IMG/VR virus record: IMGVR_UViG_3300018065_000020
Coordinates: 1-47,724 of that record
Strand: one strand, 5' to 3'
Source: a virus
DNA: 47,724 bases
Each line of letters begins with the position of its first letter. The stretch's first letter is position 1. Positions 8,861 through 16,242 of this stretch are shown piece by piece. Made by a program: the position numbers and the translations under genes. The notes under the pieces are model-generated. The model ran no database searches. It was not told the origin of the DNA and worked only from the letters and a program-made list of their open reading frames with translations.

Positions 8861-9100
8861 CTAAAAAGGTATATATTCACCGTTACCGCATCCGTAGACT
8901 TGCAAACCTACGTCTACGATAACATTATATTTACTGCAATAATCTTTTTTTATAACGTTGAACTCTACACATTCTCGACAAGGCACATAACTTTCTAACG
9001 AATTAATATGATTAATTAAAATCATCTTGTCACTTATAGAAATGGCTTTTGACTTTGAAGTAAGCTCCATCCGGTTCAACATAAATTCTTTTTGGTTCAT
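8861..9100 (-). CDS. Small protein with four cysteines
   Basis: 79 residues from ATG 9100, chosen for the GGAGAACTAT directly upstream. The frame itself continues to 9241 without a ribosome site. The product has cysteines in the pattern C-x2-C-x10-C-x14-C in its C-terminal half (PCRECVEF...YCSKY...YGCGNGEY), a possible metal site. It overlaps the helicase 3' end by about 70 bp and lies just upstream of queC. Function unknown. Confidence 0.5.
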   Translation of the reverse strand: MNQKEFMLNRMELTSKSKAISISDKMILINHINSLESYVPCRECVEFNVIKKDYCSKYNVIVDVGLQVYGCGNGEYIPF

Positions 9101-10619
9101 ATAGTTCTCCATTCTGTGCTCGTTTAACGGCTTCTTTAACAGTCTTAGGTATTCGATATTCTGGATGACAACGCCATTTAGAAACCATTGTCCACCATTG
9201 CGCGGCTTTTGTTCCTCCGTAATTATCCCTACCAATAGCAAACCATTCGCTAAATTGTCTTAATCCACATAAATACTTAACCCGTAAAGACGTACCTCTT
9301 GGTCCGCTATGAAAAGAATAACTAACTCGATCTACATTAAACCATTGTTGTTGAGATTCTTTTCTTTCTGACACTGCCTGTTTAGTAGATGCTTTATAGC
9401 ATAAGTCTTTTGACTCTTTTTGTGGAAATTCGTAATCGCATATATAACATTTTTTAGCAACGGCAGGAACATGAGTATTACATTCCGGACATGTCTTTAT
9501 AGGCGCTTTACCTTCTCTTTCTTGTTTCTTTCCAGGTTCCTTAATAAACACATCGTTAATAGGCCCGAGACGTTCTATGTTGCCTGCAAAATCTAAAATT
9601 AGACAATGTTGTTTGCCTTCGTGTATACGCAAACCTCTTCCTATCATTTGAACATGCAGAACTGGGGATTTAGTTGGCCGCACCAAGGCTATTAAATCAG
9701 TGTGCGGTGCATCGAATCCTGTGGTTAGTTTAGCAACACTAATAAGGCATTGAATGTTTTTATTTTTATATTCCCATTTAGCATATTCGTTTTCTATATT
9801 GGTGCGCTTACTGTGCATAACATCAGCCGTAATGCCTACCGCAATTAATGCTTCTTTAATGTGCTCTGCATGCTCGATATCAATAGCAAACAATAACCAG
9901 TGCTTATATAAACGCCTATAAATAGTCAGTTCTTCTACAATAGCATTAGTTGTATCGAACTTATCGAATTTTTTCGACATATCTTTGGAGCTAAAATCAC
10001 CTGCGTGTAACCGTACCTTGTCGGTGTCTAATAATTTATCTGCATTTTTTGTAATTAACGGACATAAGTATCCTTCCTTAATCAACCTAACAACATCTAT
10101 ACGATATACAATATCGTTAAATAATTTATCTTCTCCTTTATGCAGATACCCACCAGATAATCTAAAAGGTGTAGCAGTCAACCCTATAACGACACAATGG
10201 CTAAGAGCGGAAATAACCTTTCGGTACATACTCTGATCTTCTTTAGGTATAGTATGCGCCTCGTCTATTATGATATACTCTATATCTTCAAATAAATCTA
10301 TATTCTTATAAATACTTTGTATACCACCTACTGTTATATTTTTATCGATATCTTTACGGCCTAATCCCGCACTATAAACACCTATTTCTTCGTCTAATAG
10401 TTCTTCTAATTTTTCAATATCTTGTTCAAGAATTTCTTTAACATGAGAAAGTACCAAAACTTTATTTTCTAATTGTTGGCATAACATAGCGATTATATGA
10501 GATTTGCCAGAACCAGTTGGACATTCTATCAGCGGATGTTTATTAACATCTTTAGCTATGTAATCTAGTGTAGCTTGAACAGCCTCGACTTGATAATATC
10601 TTGGTATAAAATTAGGCAC
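9030..10619 (-). CDS. DEAD/DEAH-box superfamily 2 helicase
   Basis: 529 residues with a GTG start at 10619 (AAGGA six bases upstream); the longer frame to 10658 lies inside the preceding gene and lacks a site. Motifs in order: Walker A with CPTGSGKSH, motif II IIIDEAHT, motif III GLTATPFR, and a motif VI region MIGRGLRIHEGK followed by LILDFAGN. Near the C-terminus is a zinc ribbon (CPECNTHVPAVAKKCYICDY). It resembles phage helicases of the ResIII/UvsW type used in replication restart or recombination. It follows a Cas4-like nuclease, so the pair may process DNA ends together; that is inferred from adjacency. Confidence 0.88.
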   Translation of the reverse strand: MPNFIPRYYQVEAVQATLDYIAKDVNKHPLIECPTGSGKSHIIAMLCQQLENKVLVLSHVKEILEQDIEKLEELLDEEIGVYSAGLGRKDIDKNITVGGIQSIYKNIDLFEDIEYIIIDEAHTIPKEDQSMYRKVISALSHCVVIGLTATPFRLSGGYLHKGEDKLFNDIVYRIDVVRLIKEGYLCPLITKNADKLLDTDKVRLHAGDFSSKDMSKKFDKFDTTNAIVEELTIYRRLYKHWLLFAIDIEHAEHIKEALIAVGITADVMHSKRTNIENEYAKWEYKNKNIQCLISVAKLTTGFDAPHTDLIALVRPTKSPVLHVQMIGRGLRIHEGKQHCLILDFAGNIERLGPINDVFIKEPGKKQEREGKAPIKTCPECNTHVPAVAKKCYICDYEFPQKESKDLCYKASTKQAVSERKESQQQWFNVDRVSYSFHSGPRGTSLRVKYLCGLRQFSEWFAIGRDNYGGTKAAQWWTMVSKWRCHPEYRIPKTVKEAVKRAQNGELYEPKRIYVEPDGAYFKVKSHFYK

Positions 10620-10629
10620 GATTATTCCT

Positions 10630-11499
10630 TTAGATAATAGAATCGTACTGACTAGCACAACCTGTACGTTGTATCTTCACAGGTATAGCGGTTGCTGTTT
10701 TATCCTCTGAGCATTTCCAAATACCGTCATCGTGTAATTCAACATTCACACAAGTTCTGCAATTTTTTTCCGGTCCTCTATACCCAAAACATAATTGCCT
10801 ATGCTGACAAAAAGAGCACAGATAATAATCTGGCTTATCGCTTATTCTAGGAAGATCTAAAGGGTCGTCTGTAGATATTATCGTTAAGATTTTATTTTTA
10901 CCTTCTTCAAAAATACCTTCATCAAATTTATATCGTTCGTAACTTCTTTCTTCTGTGTTTTTATTACATACGATATAGAGACAACGTTTAAGCCCTAAAT
11001 AACCCATATACAATTGTATCTGCATTTCATATTCTGGAAAATTTAAGAATCCATTTTTAATGTAATCTTTAAACTTTTCAGCTTTCATGGTTTTAATTTC
11101 TAGTAAGTGTTCGGTTAACTCTGCTCCTGGAACATTTATTACTCTACCGTCTATATGGCCTAGACTATGTCCTGTAAAATGTTTTACTTCCTCTTGGTAT
11201 TCTTCGCGTATACCTTCCGGATAAACCTTCGCGCCATCCTTCATCATGTAAACTTCGACACCAATATTTCTTAGATCTCGAAGTACACGCATCTCTTCCC
11301 AATCACCACGTTCAAAAATACGTTGGGTTTCTGGTGTTATTTCTCCGTCTCCAGATGCCCATCTAAAATTATACCAAAGTTTTCGTCTACAAGAAGCACC
11401 TACACCTGACATGCCTAAATATGGCCTAGGTTTAGAGTAAAGCAATTTATAATCAATAGCGTGTTTAACTCTGTTTACTGTAGATGGTATTTCAGGCAT
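10630..11499 (-). CDS. PD-(D/E)XK nuclease with Cas4/AddB-like Fe-S cysteines
   Basis: 289 residues. The nuclease core shows GHIDG (D117) and LLEIKTMK (E134-x-K136), the RecB-family PD-(D/E)XK signature. A Cys near the N-terminus (C37 in ASCRRKLWYNF) combines with C228-x2-C231-x5-C237 (YYLCSFCQHRQLCFG), the spacing of the 4Fe-4S cluster in Cas4 and AddB. Further cysteines (C247, C250, C263, C281) may form a second metal site. The likely role is a single-strand-specific exonuclease in phage recombination or replication. There are no cas1/cas2 genes or arrays, so a CRISPR role is not supported. Start follows AAGGAATATAAAA; the gene precedes the helicase. Confidence 0.82.
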   Translation of the reverse strand: MPEIPSTVNRVKHAIDYKLLYSKPRPYLGMSGVGASCRRKLWYNFRWASGDGEITPETQRIFERGDWEEMRVLRDLRNIGVEVYMMKDGAKVYPEGIREEYQEEVKHFTGHSLGHIDGRVINVPGAELTEHLLEIKTMKAEKFKDYIKNGFLNFPEYEMQIQLYMGYLGLKRCLYIVCNKNTEERSYERYKFDEGIFEEGKNKILTIISTDDPLDLPRISDKPDYYLCSFCQHRQLCFGYRGPEKNCRTCVNVELHDDGIWKCSEDKTATAIPVKIQRTGCASQYDSII

Positions 11500-11685
11500 T
11501 TTTATATTCCTTTTCGTAATACGGTTTTTTCATTTTAGCGTTTACATCGAATACTTTTAGATATACTTTATGGTTTGTAACTTTGTTGGTAACAATCAAC
11601 CGCTTATCGAATTTAATTCTTTTACGGCCACTATTTAATTTAGTTAAATTATTTAATGCATCTTTTTTCAGGTTTTTATTATCAT
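11492..11685 (-). pseudogene. Small basic protein gene with a one-base frameshift
   Basis: AAGGAG followed by GTGATG at 11688-11683 is a strong start, but the ATG frame stops after five codons. Reading one base back, at a run of five A, gives an uninterrupted 55-60 codon frame (KNLKKDALNNLTKLNSG at its start, MKKPYYEKEYKNA at its end). It stops at 11492 and overlaps the next gene's start (ATGCCTGA). With six A instead of five the gene would be intact at 64 codons. The product is Lys/Asn rich. It could be a homopolymer sequencing error, a real mutation, or less likely a -1 frameshift gene (the heptamer is not canonical). Confidence 0.55.
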
Positions 11686-11688
11686 CAC

Positions 11689-12087
11689 TTACTCCTTATC
11701 CGTTAAGGTATTCCAATCTTCATCGTCATACATATCACGAACAGAACAGAAAAACTTATACTGTGCCATCTCATCTAATTTTTTATATTCTGAAAGAATA
11801 TTGTACTTTTTTTCTTCTGTTTTTATCTGTTTACCTAATTTTTTAAGTACAATATCCAATTCCTTGCTAGTCAAAGAATTAAGGTAACGAAACGCAACAT
11901 CTACGGCGTCAATTTGATTAGGCGGTCTTTCTATGATGTAATTATAGGCGTTAAGAATATTCCCCTTATGTTCTTCTTTATCGTATAAAAGATTATAAGC
12001 ATGGATAATAGAATTATCTTTAACTGGCTCTATTGGAATAGGTACAGTTTCTTTCCCAAGCATTGCAAGAAAGCTATCTGTGCTCAT
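11689..12087 (-). CDS. Hypothetical protein (132 residues)
   Basis: Starts ATG 12087, overlapping the upstream stop as ATGA, with GGAGTCGCT upstream. Mostly helical and charged, with Tyr-rich stretches (NAYNYIIERPPNQ, KKYNILSEYKKLDE) and an acidic C-terminus. No recognised motif. It belongs to the leftward replication operon between a terminator and the Cas4-like nuclease. Confidence 0.6.
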   Translation of the reverse strand: MSTDSFLAMLGKETVPIPIEPVKDNSIIHAYNLLYDKEEHKGNILNAYNYIIERPPNQIDAVDVAFRYLNSLTSKELDIVLKKLGKQIKTEEKKYNILSEYKKLDEMAQYKFFCSVRDMYDDEDWNTLTDKE

Positions 12088-12440
12088 AGCGACTCCAACA
12101 TAGCAAAGAAACCGGTAGCGTCTACCTTTTTATCTAATACTCTTTCAAGTTCTGCTTCAGGAATATTTTCTTTTTGTCGTTGGTCTAATAAGCAGAGCAA
12201 TTTAGTCCATTGTCTGGCTCTCGCATTTTTACGAATAGTTAATAGTTGAGCAGAACTATAGTCGCCATCTAATACCTTTTGGATGTAGTATGCTTCGTTA
12301 AACAGCGAACCTTGAAAACGTTTCTTTTCTTTAGATTCAGGGTGTAATCCGCATTTAGCATTTATTAAACGGTTACAGGTTTCTCTTAATTCGATTAATT
12401 GTTTTTTATCTAACGATTTTAATTGTTCTTCAGTTATCAT
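12084..12440 (-). CDS. Hypothetical helical protein (118 residues)
   Basis: Start supported by CGGAGTTTATAAA before ATG. The product is predominantly helical (EEQLKSLDKKQLIELRETCN at the N-terminus) and highly charged. It lies immediately downstream of a strong intrinsic terminator, so its transcription depends on read-through or on an unrecognised promoter. It overlaps the next gene by four bases. Function unknown. Confidence 0.6.
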   Translation of the reverse strand: MITEEQLKSLDKKQLIELRETCNRLINAKCGLHPESKEKKRFQGSLFNEAYYIQKVLDGDYSSAQLLTIRKNARARQWTKLLCLLDQRQKENIPEAELERVLDKKVDATGFFAMLESL

Positions 12441-12459
12441 TTTATAAACTCCGCTTTAC

Positions 12460-12496
12460 AAAAAAAAAATACGTGTAGAGAGCTACTCTACACGTA
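12460..12496 (-). terminator. Intrinsic terminator after the SSB-like gene
   Basis: On the minus strand a perfect 11-bp stem (TACGTGTAGAG pairing with CTCTACACGTA, loop of 5) is followed directly by ten T. It starts 16 bases past the stop of the SSB-like gene. This should limit expression of the downstream genes relative to the SSB. Confidence 0.9.
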
Positions 12497-12512
12497 ATCG
12501 ATAAAATTTACA

Positions 12513-13082
12513 TTATCCCCAAGGTGGTGTGTCTTCTGATGTGGCTGGAGCAGTCTCAGCTTGCGGCGTTGCTTGAGGTTGAGACGCTGGCGCTTGTGGA
12601 ACAGGTTGTTGTGGGACAGGTTGTGGTTGTTGTTGTGGGACAGGTTGTGGTTGTTGTTGTGGGACAGGTTGTGGTTGTTGTTGTCCTGCTGGAGAATAAC
12701 CTGTTGCTTGATTACTAGGACCGTAATCTCCTTTGCCAGGTGTTACCTTTAAAGTAACTATCATAGGTATATTATGTAGCTCTTCTGTAGATGTAACAAG
12801 AGGTTTGCCGCAAGCCTTGCATATTGCGCCTAATTCTCGATTAGCCATATCTACAGCTTTTTGACTAGTATTGAATAGATTTAAACGACAAATATAAGTT
12901 TCGCCCTGATGTTCACCTTGCAATACATCCATATCCAATTGGATATAAGAATTTCCAGCCGTTTTTGCATCTTTTAATTCAGATGAACTAATAGCAACGA
13001 CATAATCGCCTTCAGGTAAAGGTTCGTATGTATTTATCTCTTTTTGTTGTGTTGCATCGAATTGATTTGGTAATTGTGGCAT
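12513..13082 (-). CDS. SSB-like protein (DUF669-type) with Gln/Pro repeats and acidic tip
   Basis: 189 residues. The N-terminal ~120 residues (FDATQQKEINTYEPLPEGDY, then SYIQLDMDVLQGEHQG) match the DUF669 type of phage proteins that commonly accompany Sak4-type recombinases and are regarded as single-strand-binding proteins. A flexible linker follows, with three exact copies of an 8-residue unit QQQPQPVP. The end, TSEDTPPWG, is an acidic-aromatic tip like the SSB tail that recruits partner proteins. It has its own strong promoter and terminator, fitting a highly expressed protein. The SSB role is inferred from family and layout. Confidence 0.72.
   Translation of the reverse strand: MPQLPNQFDATQQKEINTYEPLPEGDYVVAISSSELKDAKTAGNSYIQLDMDVLQGEHQGETYICRLNLFNTSQKAVDMANRELGAICKACGKPLVTSTEELHNIPMIVTLKVTPGKGDYGPSNQATGYSPAGQQQPQPVPQQQPQPVPQQQPQPVPQQPVPQAPASQPQATPQAETAPATSEDTPPWG
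12613..12684. repeat. Three tandem copies of a 24-bp unit inside the SSB-like gene
   Basis: Three perfect 24-bp units (12613-12636, 12637-12660, 12661-12684) encode the QQQPQPVP repeats on the minus strand. Perfect identity at the DNA level points to recent expansion or slippage, so copy number may differ between relatives. Confidence 0.9.
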
Positions 13083-13150
13083 GTGAAATGCTCCTTTTTA
13101 CAGTTAAAAAAGTAAATGCGTTTTTAACATTTACGGATAAATAAAGTATT

Positions 13151-13178
13151 ATTATATAACGTTCAAATTAGTAGTCAA
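13151..13178 (-). promoter_or_regulatory. Predicted sigma70-type promoter for the SSB-like gene
   Basis: Minus strand: TTGACT (13178-13173), 16-base spacer, TATAAT (13156-13151), about 70 bp upstream of the SSB start. The 14-bp motif TTAAGTGCACCGTT ends two bases upstream of the -35 box, suggesting a regulated early promoter. Confidence 0.65.
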
Positions 13179-13180
13179 AA

Positions 13181-13194
13181 AACGGTGCACTTAA
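13181..13194 (-). promoter_or_regulatory. Repeated 14-bp GTGCAC motif, copy 1
   Basis: TTAAGTGCACCGTT on the minus strand, identical to copies at 15958-15971 and 25256-25269. Here it overlaps the stop codon of the Sak4-like gene and sits immediately upstream of the -35 box of the SSB promoter. Candidate operator or activator site. Confidence 0.5.
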
Positions 13195-13970
13195 GCACTC
13201 TGGTTAAAACTTTTCTTTAATGCATTTGCAAAATCGTTCCAATTTAAATCAAGTTGTGGCGGTAGGCCGTAGCGATTACCTGCTACAAAGGCTGGAGACC
13301 CAATTAAGTTTAGCTTATTAGATTCACCTGAAGCTATACCACGTTTAACTTCTTTTCCTTTATCGCCTCGTTTATTGACGTAAATTTTAGCATTGGCAAA
13401 ACCTATAATATCAGCCCATTCACAGAGCAAATCTTTTGCGCCTGTACCTTTTTTAGGCTGATGTAATTTCATTTCGTAACGGTCGTATGGTTCATGTTCA
13501 GGATCGTTAAACGATACTACAATAGAATGACAAATAATGCCTACAGCCATTTTCTTTGTTTTGTTAAGATAGTCTAAATTCTTCAACAATGTACGCCAAT
13601 GGTTTAAGGCTATGCCGTAACCTTTGCCGTAGCCGCCACCTGCTAATTCTATAGACTTAACGTTGTCGTCTCTACATACCTTTTCATGAATTAAACGTTC
13701 AAGCCAATCGGCTGAGTCAATAACAACCATTTTATAATTATGTTCTTGATGCATCAAAGCCGCGACAGCATCGACAACCTGTTCAAATGTTTCAGATACT
13801 GGAAAGGCGTTGGCATTAATACCGTTTAAACCGTCTTCAGTACGTATGAAAATAGGATCGGGGCCTTGAGACATAAAAGTAGACTTACCTACTTTTTCTC
13901 CGCCATGTAGTAATATTCTTGGCGGTGTAGAGTGCCGTGTGCTTTCAATTAACGATAATGAAATAGCCAT
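13191..13970 (-). CDS. Sak4-like RecA-fold ATPase (single-strand annealing/recombination)
   Basis: 259 residues. Walker A GGEKVGKST (23-31); Walker B MVVIDSADW (D85). The sequence matches the short RecA-core ATPases often annotated as phage nucleotide-binding proteins or Sak4 recombinases, which promote annealing and cooperate with a cognate SSB. That SSB-like gene lies next downstream. Start ATG 13970 follows GAGGAAAAATAA. Known of the family: ATP-dependent single-strand annealing. Inferred: a role in phage recombination-dependent replication. Confidence 0.8.
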   Translation of the reverse strand: MAISLSLIESTRHSTPPRILLHGGEKVGKSTFMSQGPDPIFIRTEDGLNGINANAFPVSETFEQVVDAVAALMHQEHNYKMVVIDSADWLERLIHEKVCRDDNVKSIELAGGGYGKGYGIALNHWRTLLKNLDYLNKTKKMAVGIICHSIVVSFNDPEHEPYDRYEMKLHQPKKGTGAKDLLCEWADIIGFANAKIYVNKRGDKGKEVKRGIASGESNKLNLIGSPAFVAGNRYGLPPQLDLNWNDFANALKKSFNQSA

Positions 13971-14345
13971 TTATTTTTCCTCTATACTTATGGAAGGAGT
14001 ACCTTCCGATCTGGTAACACAATTAAGCATTAAAAAGTTACCGTCTGGTAATTTTTCATATGCTCGTTTATTCAATACCGGTTTATAATCAACACATTTT
14101 TTTTCTTCGTCTGATAAAACATCATATGAATCAGTAAATGTATCTTCATCAAGTTTTAACGTTTCTCTGGCAACATATTTAATCATCTCACCTTTATAAT
14201 CGAAATGTTGTGTACCAGAAGACTTAACATTGAAGTTAAGTTTTATATCTTTAGATAATTTCTTACGTAGCGACATTTCTTTTGCTTTATAGAAAGACAA
14301 CTGTTCCACAGCGTCTTTCCATTCTTCGAATTCTTCATCGGTCAT
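13971..14345 (-). CDS. Hypothetical protein (124 residues) in the recombination operon
   Basis: Start taken at ATG 14345 because it overlaps the queE stop as ATGA; an in-frame ATG at 14360 would add five residues. Helical N-terminus (MTDEEFEEWKDAVEQLSFYK) followed by a mixed domain; Lys/Glu rich. It lies between queE and the Sak4-like gene, where phages with Sak4 often keep accessory proteins. No motif recognised. Confidence 0.6.
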   Translation of the reverse strand: MTDEEFEEWKDAVEQLSFYKAKEMSLRKKLSKDIKLNFNVKSSGTQHFDYKGEMIKYVARETLKLDEDTFTDSYDVLSDEEKKCVDYKPVLNKRAYEKLPDGNFLMLNCVTRSEGTPSISIEEK

Positions 14346-15028
14346 TTTAAACCTACCCATTTATGTAATTGCATTGTTAAAATTTTACCATGCTTCATAA
14401 CAAGATGCGCGGCAGTCATTCTATTTGCCTGATTTTCGATTTCATTTTTATCATCTCTAGGCATCAGGTAAACCTTAGAATAATTATTTGGCGGCTTCGC
14501 TGGCAGAACTTTACTGCCTTGAGAACTTTTAGATGGCAACCCATCCTTACTGTCCTTATCTTCAACACCTACCACGTATTTATAGACAGTCGCATGATGT
14601 TTAATACCCGGGCTCAGTTGATTTATTTTAGGGCTTACTACAACGTCAACTTCACTCCAAGGAAAACCTGGTGTTTCTAATGTGCCGTTAGTTTCAACCT
14701 GCACAGATTTTCCAGCATCTAATAAAGTATGACATAGTAGAGAAATATTTTGTGCAAATGGCTCTCCACCTGTTAACACGACAAGAGGTTCGTTGCATGC
14801 GTCTACTATTGCAGAAACATTCATCTCTACAAGGTTGGTAGTGTAATCTTCGTCGCAGTACATGCACTGTAAATTACAACCACCTAATCTTACAAATGTC
14901 GCTGGGCAACCTGCAAGAGGACCTTCGCCTTGGATAGTATCGAATATTTCTTTTATCAAAAGAGGTTTACGTATACCATCACGCGACAAGTCCTGCTTAA
15001 CAGGTTTTTGGTTATTAATATCAATCAT
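14342..15028 (-). CDS. queE: 7-carboxy-7-deazaguanine synthase QueE (radical SAM)
   Basis: 228 residues from ATG 15028 (GGAGAAATTG upstream; TTG at 15031 is a less likely start). FDTIQGEGPLAGCPATFVRL is typical of QueE. The radical-SAM cluster CNLQCMYC gives C51-x3-C55-x2-C58, and VVLTGGEP (~83-90) contributes to SAM binding. It converts 6-carboxy-tetrahydropterin to 7-carboxy-7-deazaguanine, feeding QueC. It is next to queD but about 5 kb upstream of queC-folE-dpdA, so the pathway is split over two blocks of the same leftward region. Confidence 0.92.
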   Translation of the reverse strand: MIDINNQKPVKQDLSRDGIRKPLLIKEIFDTIQGEGPLAGCPATFVRLGGCNLQCMYCDEDYTTNLVEMNVSAIVDACNEPLVVLTGGEPFAQNISLLCHTLLDAGKSVQVETNGTLETPGFPWSEVDVVVSPKINQLSPGIKHHATVYKYVVGVEDKDSKDGLPSKSSQGSKVLPAKPPNNYSKVYLMPRDDKNEIENQANRMTAAHLVMKHGKILTMQLHKWVGLK

Positions 15029-15037
15029 CAATTTCTC

Positions 15038-15601
15038 CTAAACTTCTTCAGGCATAGTGTGTGTTTCTGAGCCTTTTAACACGTCATACGTATGGTTATC
15101 TGTAGCTACATGAATAGCCTTAAAATGTGATTTAAAATTATCCCAATCGTCATCTTTTATGTCATGGTCGAAACATTCGGCATAACCAGTCGCTGTTTCG
15201 TGTACCTTAACCGAAAACATATGAACATTATCTTCACCGTTGCTGAAAGTAGTATTTTCTAGCAGTAAAGAAAAACCCATAAAGAATATTTTTGATAAAT
15301 TTTCAGCCGTTGTATTACACGGTAGCACGACTGTTCTTTCATTCGACATCATTGCTGTCGATAATGTAGTCGTATCACTTTGCCAAACAAGCATAGAGTG
15401 ATCGAACCAGTCTACAAACTCACCGAATAAATCTTTAAGCAAACCAAAATCAACAATCATATCGCCATCATCCAAGTTGGTGCTAGTTATTTTAGCTTCT
15501 ACGATAAACGAATGCCCGTGTATATTTTTAGAGCAACGAGAACTGGCACAATTGAGAACAATATGTGCCGCCTCGAATTTATATTTTTTTCTAATTATCA
15601 T
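15038..15601 (-). CDS. queD: 6-carboxy-tetrahydropterin synthase QueD (enlarged)
   Basis: 187 residues from ATG 15601; an upstream in-frame ATG at 15619 lacks a spaced ribosome site. Zinc ligands H13 (FEAAH) and H28-G-H30 (NIHGH), catalytic Cys C23 (SRCSKN), DFGLLKD, the FDH motif, NTTAENL and VHETATGYAEC are all present. It converts dihydroneopterin triphosphate to 6-carboxy-tetrahydropterin. Usual QueD is ~120 residues; this one has an insertion after the FDH motif and a ~40-residue C-terminal extension of unknown role. Coupled to the upstream gene (stop at 15603) and followed by queE after nine bases. Confidence 0.9.
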   Translation of the reverse strand: MIIRKKYKFEAAHIVLNCASSRCSKNIHGHSFIVEAKITSTNLDDGDMIVDFGLLKDLFGEFVDWFDHSMLVWQSDTTTLSTAMMSNERTVVLPCNTTAENLSKIFFMGFSLLLENTTFSNGEDNVHMFSVKVHETATGYAECFDHDIKDDDWDNFKSHFKAIHVATDNHTYDVLKGSETHTMPEEV

Positions 15602-15602
15602 G

Positions 15603-15902
15603 TTAATGAATCTCCTCATCTTTCTTAAGTTCAGAACTTACCAAATGGCGTAACTTTTTACCTAGTTCTGATAATTGGTCGTTGTTTTCGACTTCACACA
15701 TTAATCTATTGCTATAGGTAACGACAGCGTATTTAAAAAATTCGCTTTCTTCTTCGGGAGATAGCTGAATAATCCTGTCTAAAAAAGTTAAACAGGCACT
15801 AACTACAATGTCTCTTCTGTACTTACCTGCCGTAGAAAAAAATACTTCTGATAAATGTAGAATTTCTTCGATATCCTTTTCGCTTATTTCTTCGTCTTGC
15901 AT
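15603..15902 (-). CDS. Hypothetical acidic helical protein, first gene of the queD operon
   Basis: 99 residues; start after AGGAGAATATA. Acidic N-terminus (MQDEEISEKDIEEILHLSEV), then helices. It is the first gene after a predicted promoter and directly precedes queD, ending two bases before its start. Function unknown. Confidence 0.6.
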   Translation of the reverse strand: MQDEEISEKDIEEILHLSEVFFSTAGKYRRDIVVSACLTFLDRIIQLSPEEESEFFKYAVVTYSNRLMCEVENNDQLSELGKKLRHLVSSELKKDEEIH

Positions 15903-15927
15903 TATATTCTCCTAATGTGTAAACCGT

Positions 15928-15956
15928 ATTTTAGCATTATGCACATATAAGTCTAA
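15928..15956 (-). promoter_or_regulatory. Predicted promoter for the queD-queE-sak4 operon
   Basis: Minus strand: TTAGAC (15956-15951), 17-base spacer, TAAAAT (15933-15928), some 25 bases before the first start codon. The 14-bp motif TTAAGTGCACCGTT ends one base upstream of the -35 box, the same arrangement as at the SSB promoter. Confidence 0.55.
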
Positions 15957-15957
15957 T

Positions 15958-15971
15958 AACGGTGCACTTAA
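15958..15971 (-). promoter_or_regulatory. Repeated 14-bp GTGCAC motif, copy 2
   Basis: TTAAGTGCACCGTT on the minus strand, immediately upstream of the predicted queD-operon promoter. Identical to copy 1 (13181) and copy 3 (25256). Confidence 0.5.
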
Positions 15972-16215
15972 CATTCTAAGCATCTAACACGCTATAAAAT
16001 TATGTTGCTTTGTAGTTGCTGAGGCTTGGAAAGCTGAGGTTGTAAATAGCTTGGTATGTTTTTTGTACAGAAATCAAACGGCAAATGTCAGCGTCGGTAT
16101 GTTTTTTGTACATAAATTGAGGTACGTTTGCATTCTATAGGGGGTCGAAAGTGTAACCAGGACGCTGACAATTAGCCTGGTTACTACACATCTCTTTCAT
16201 ACAGTCACAAAAAAA
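15972..16215. other. Intergenic region with direct and inverted repeats
   Basis: No coding frame is credible here. It holds two 17-bp direct repeats GGTATGTTTTTTGTACA (16053-16069 and 16096-16112, 43 bp apart). It also holds a 10-bp inverted repeat TGTCAGCGTC/GACGCTGACA (16086-16095 and 16161-16170) and a 9-bp inverted repeat GTAACCAGG/CCTGGTTAC (16153-16161 and 16176-16184). These could be protein-binding sites, a small structured RNA or part of an origin. Confidence 0.6.
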
Positions 16216-16242
16216 GCTGACATGCTGAATTAGCATGTCAGC
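16209..16242 (-). terminator. Intrinsic terminator after the Lys-rich protein gene
   Basis: Minus strand: perfect 11-bp stem (GCTGACATGCT with AGCATGTCAGC, 5-base loop) followed by seven T. It ends the monocistronic transcript of the 16276-17067 gene. Confidence 0.88.

Noticed and set aside
10630-11499. Part of a CRISPR adaptation system, because of the Cas4-like nuclease
   Set aside because: No cas1, cas2, other cas genes or spacer-repeat array in the window; Cas4-like nucleases are common in phages without CRISPR.
12524-12752. Plus-strand Leu/Val/Trp-rich frames over the SSB-like gene
   Set aside because: They arise from the GGT/TTG-rich complement of the Gln/Pro repeat codons and are not real genes.
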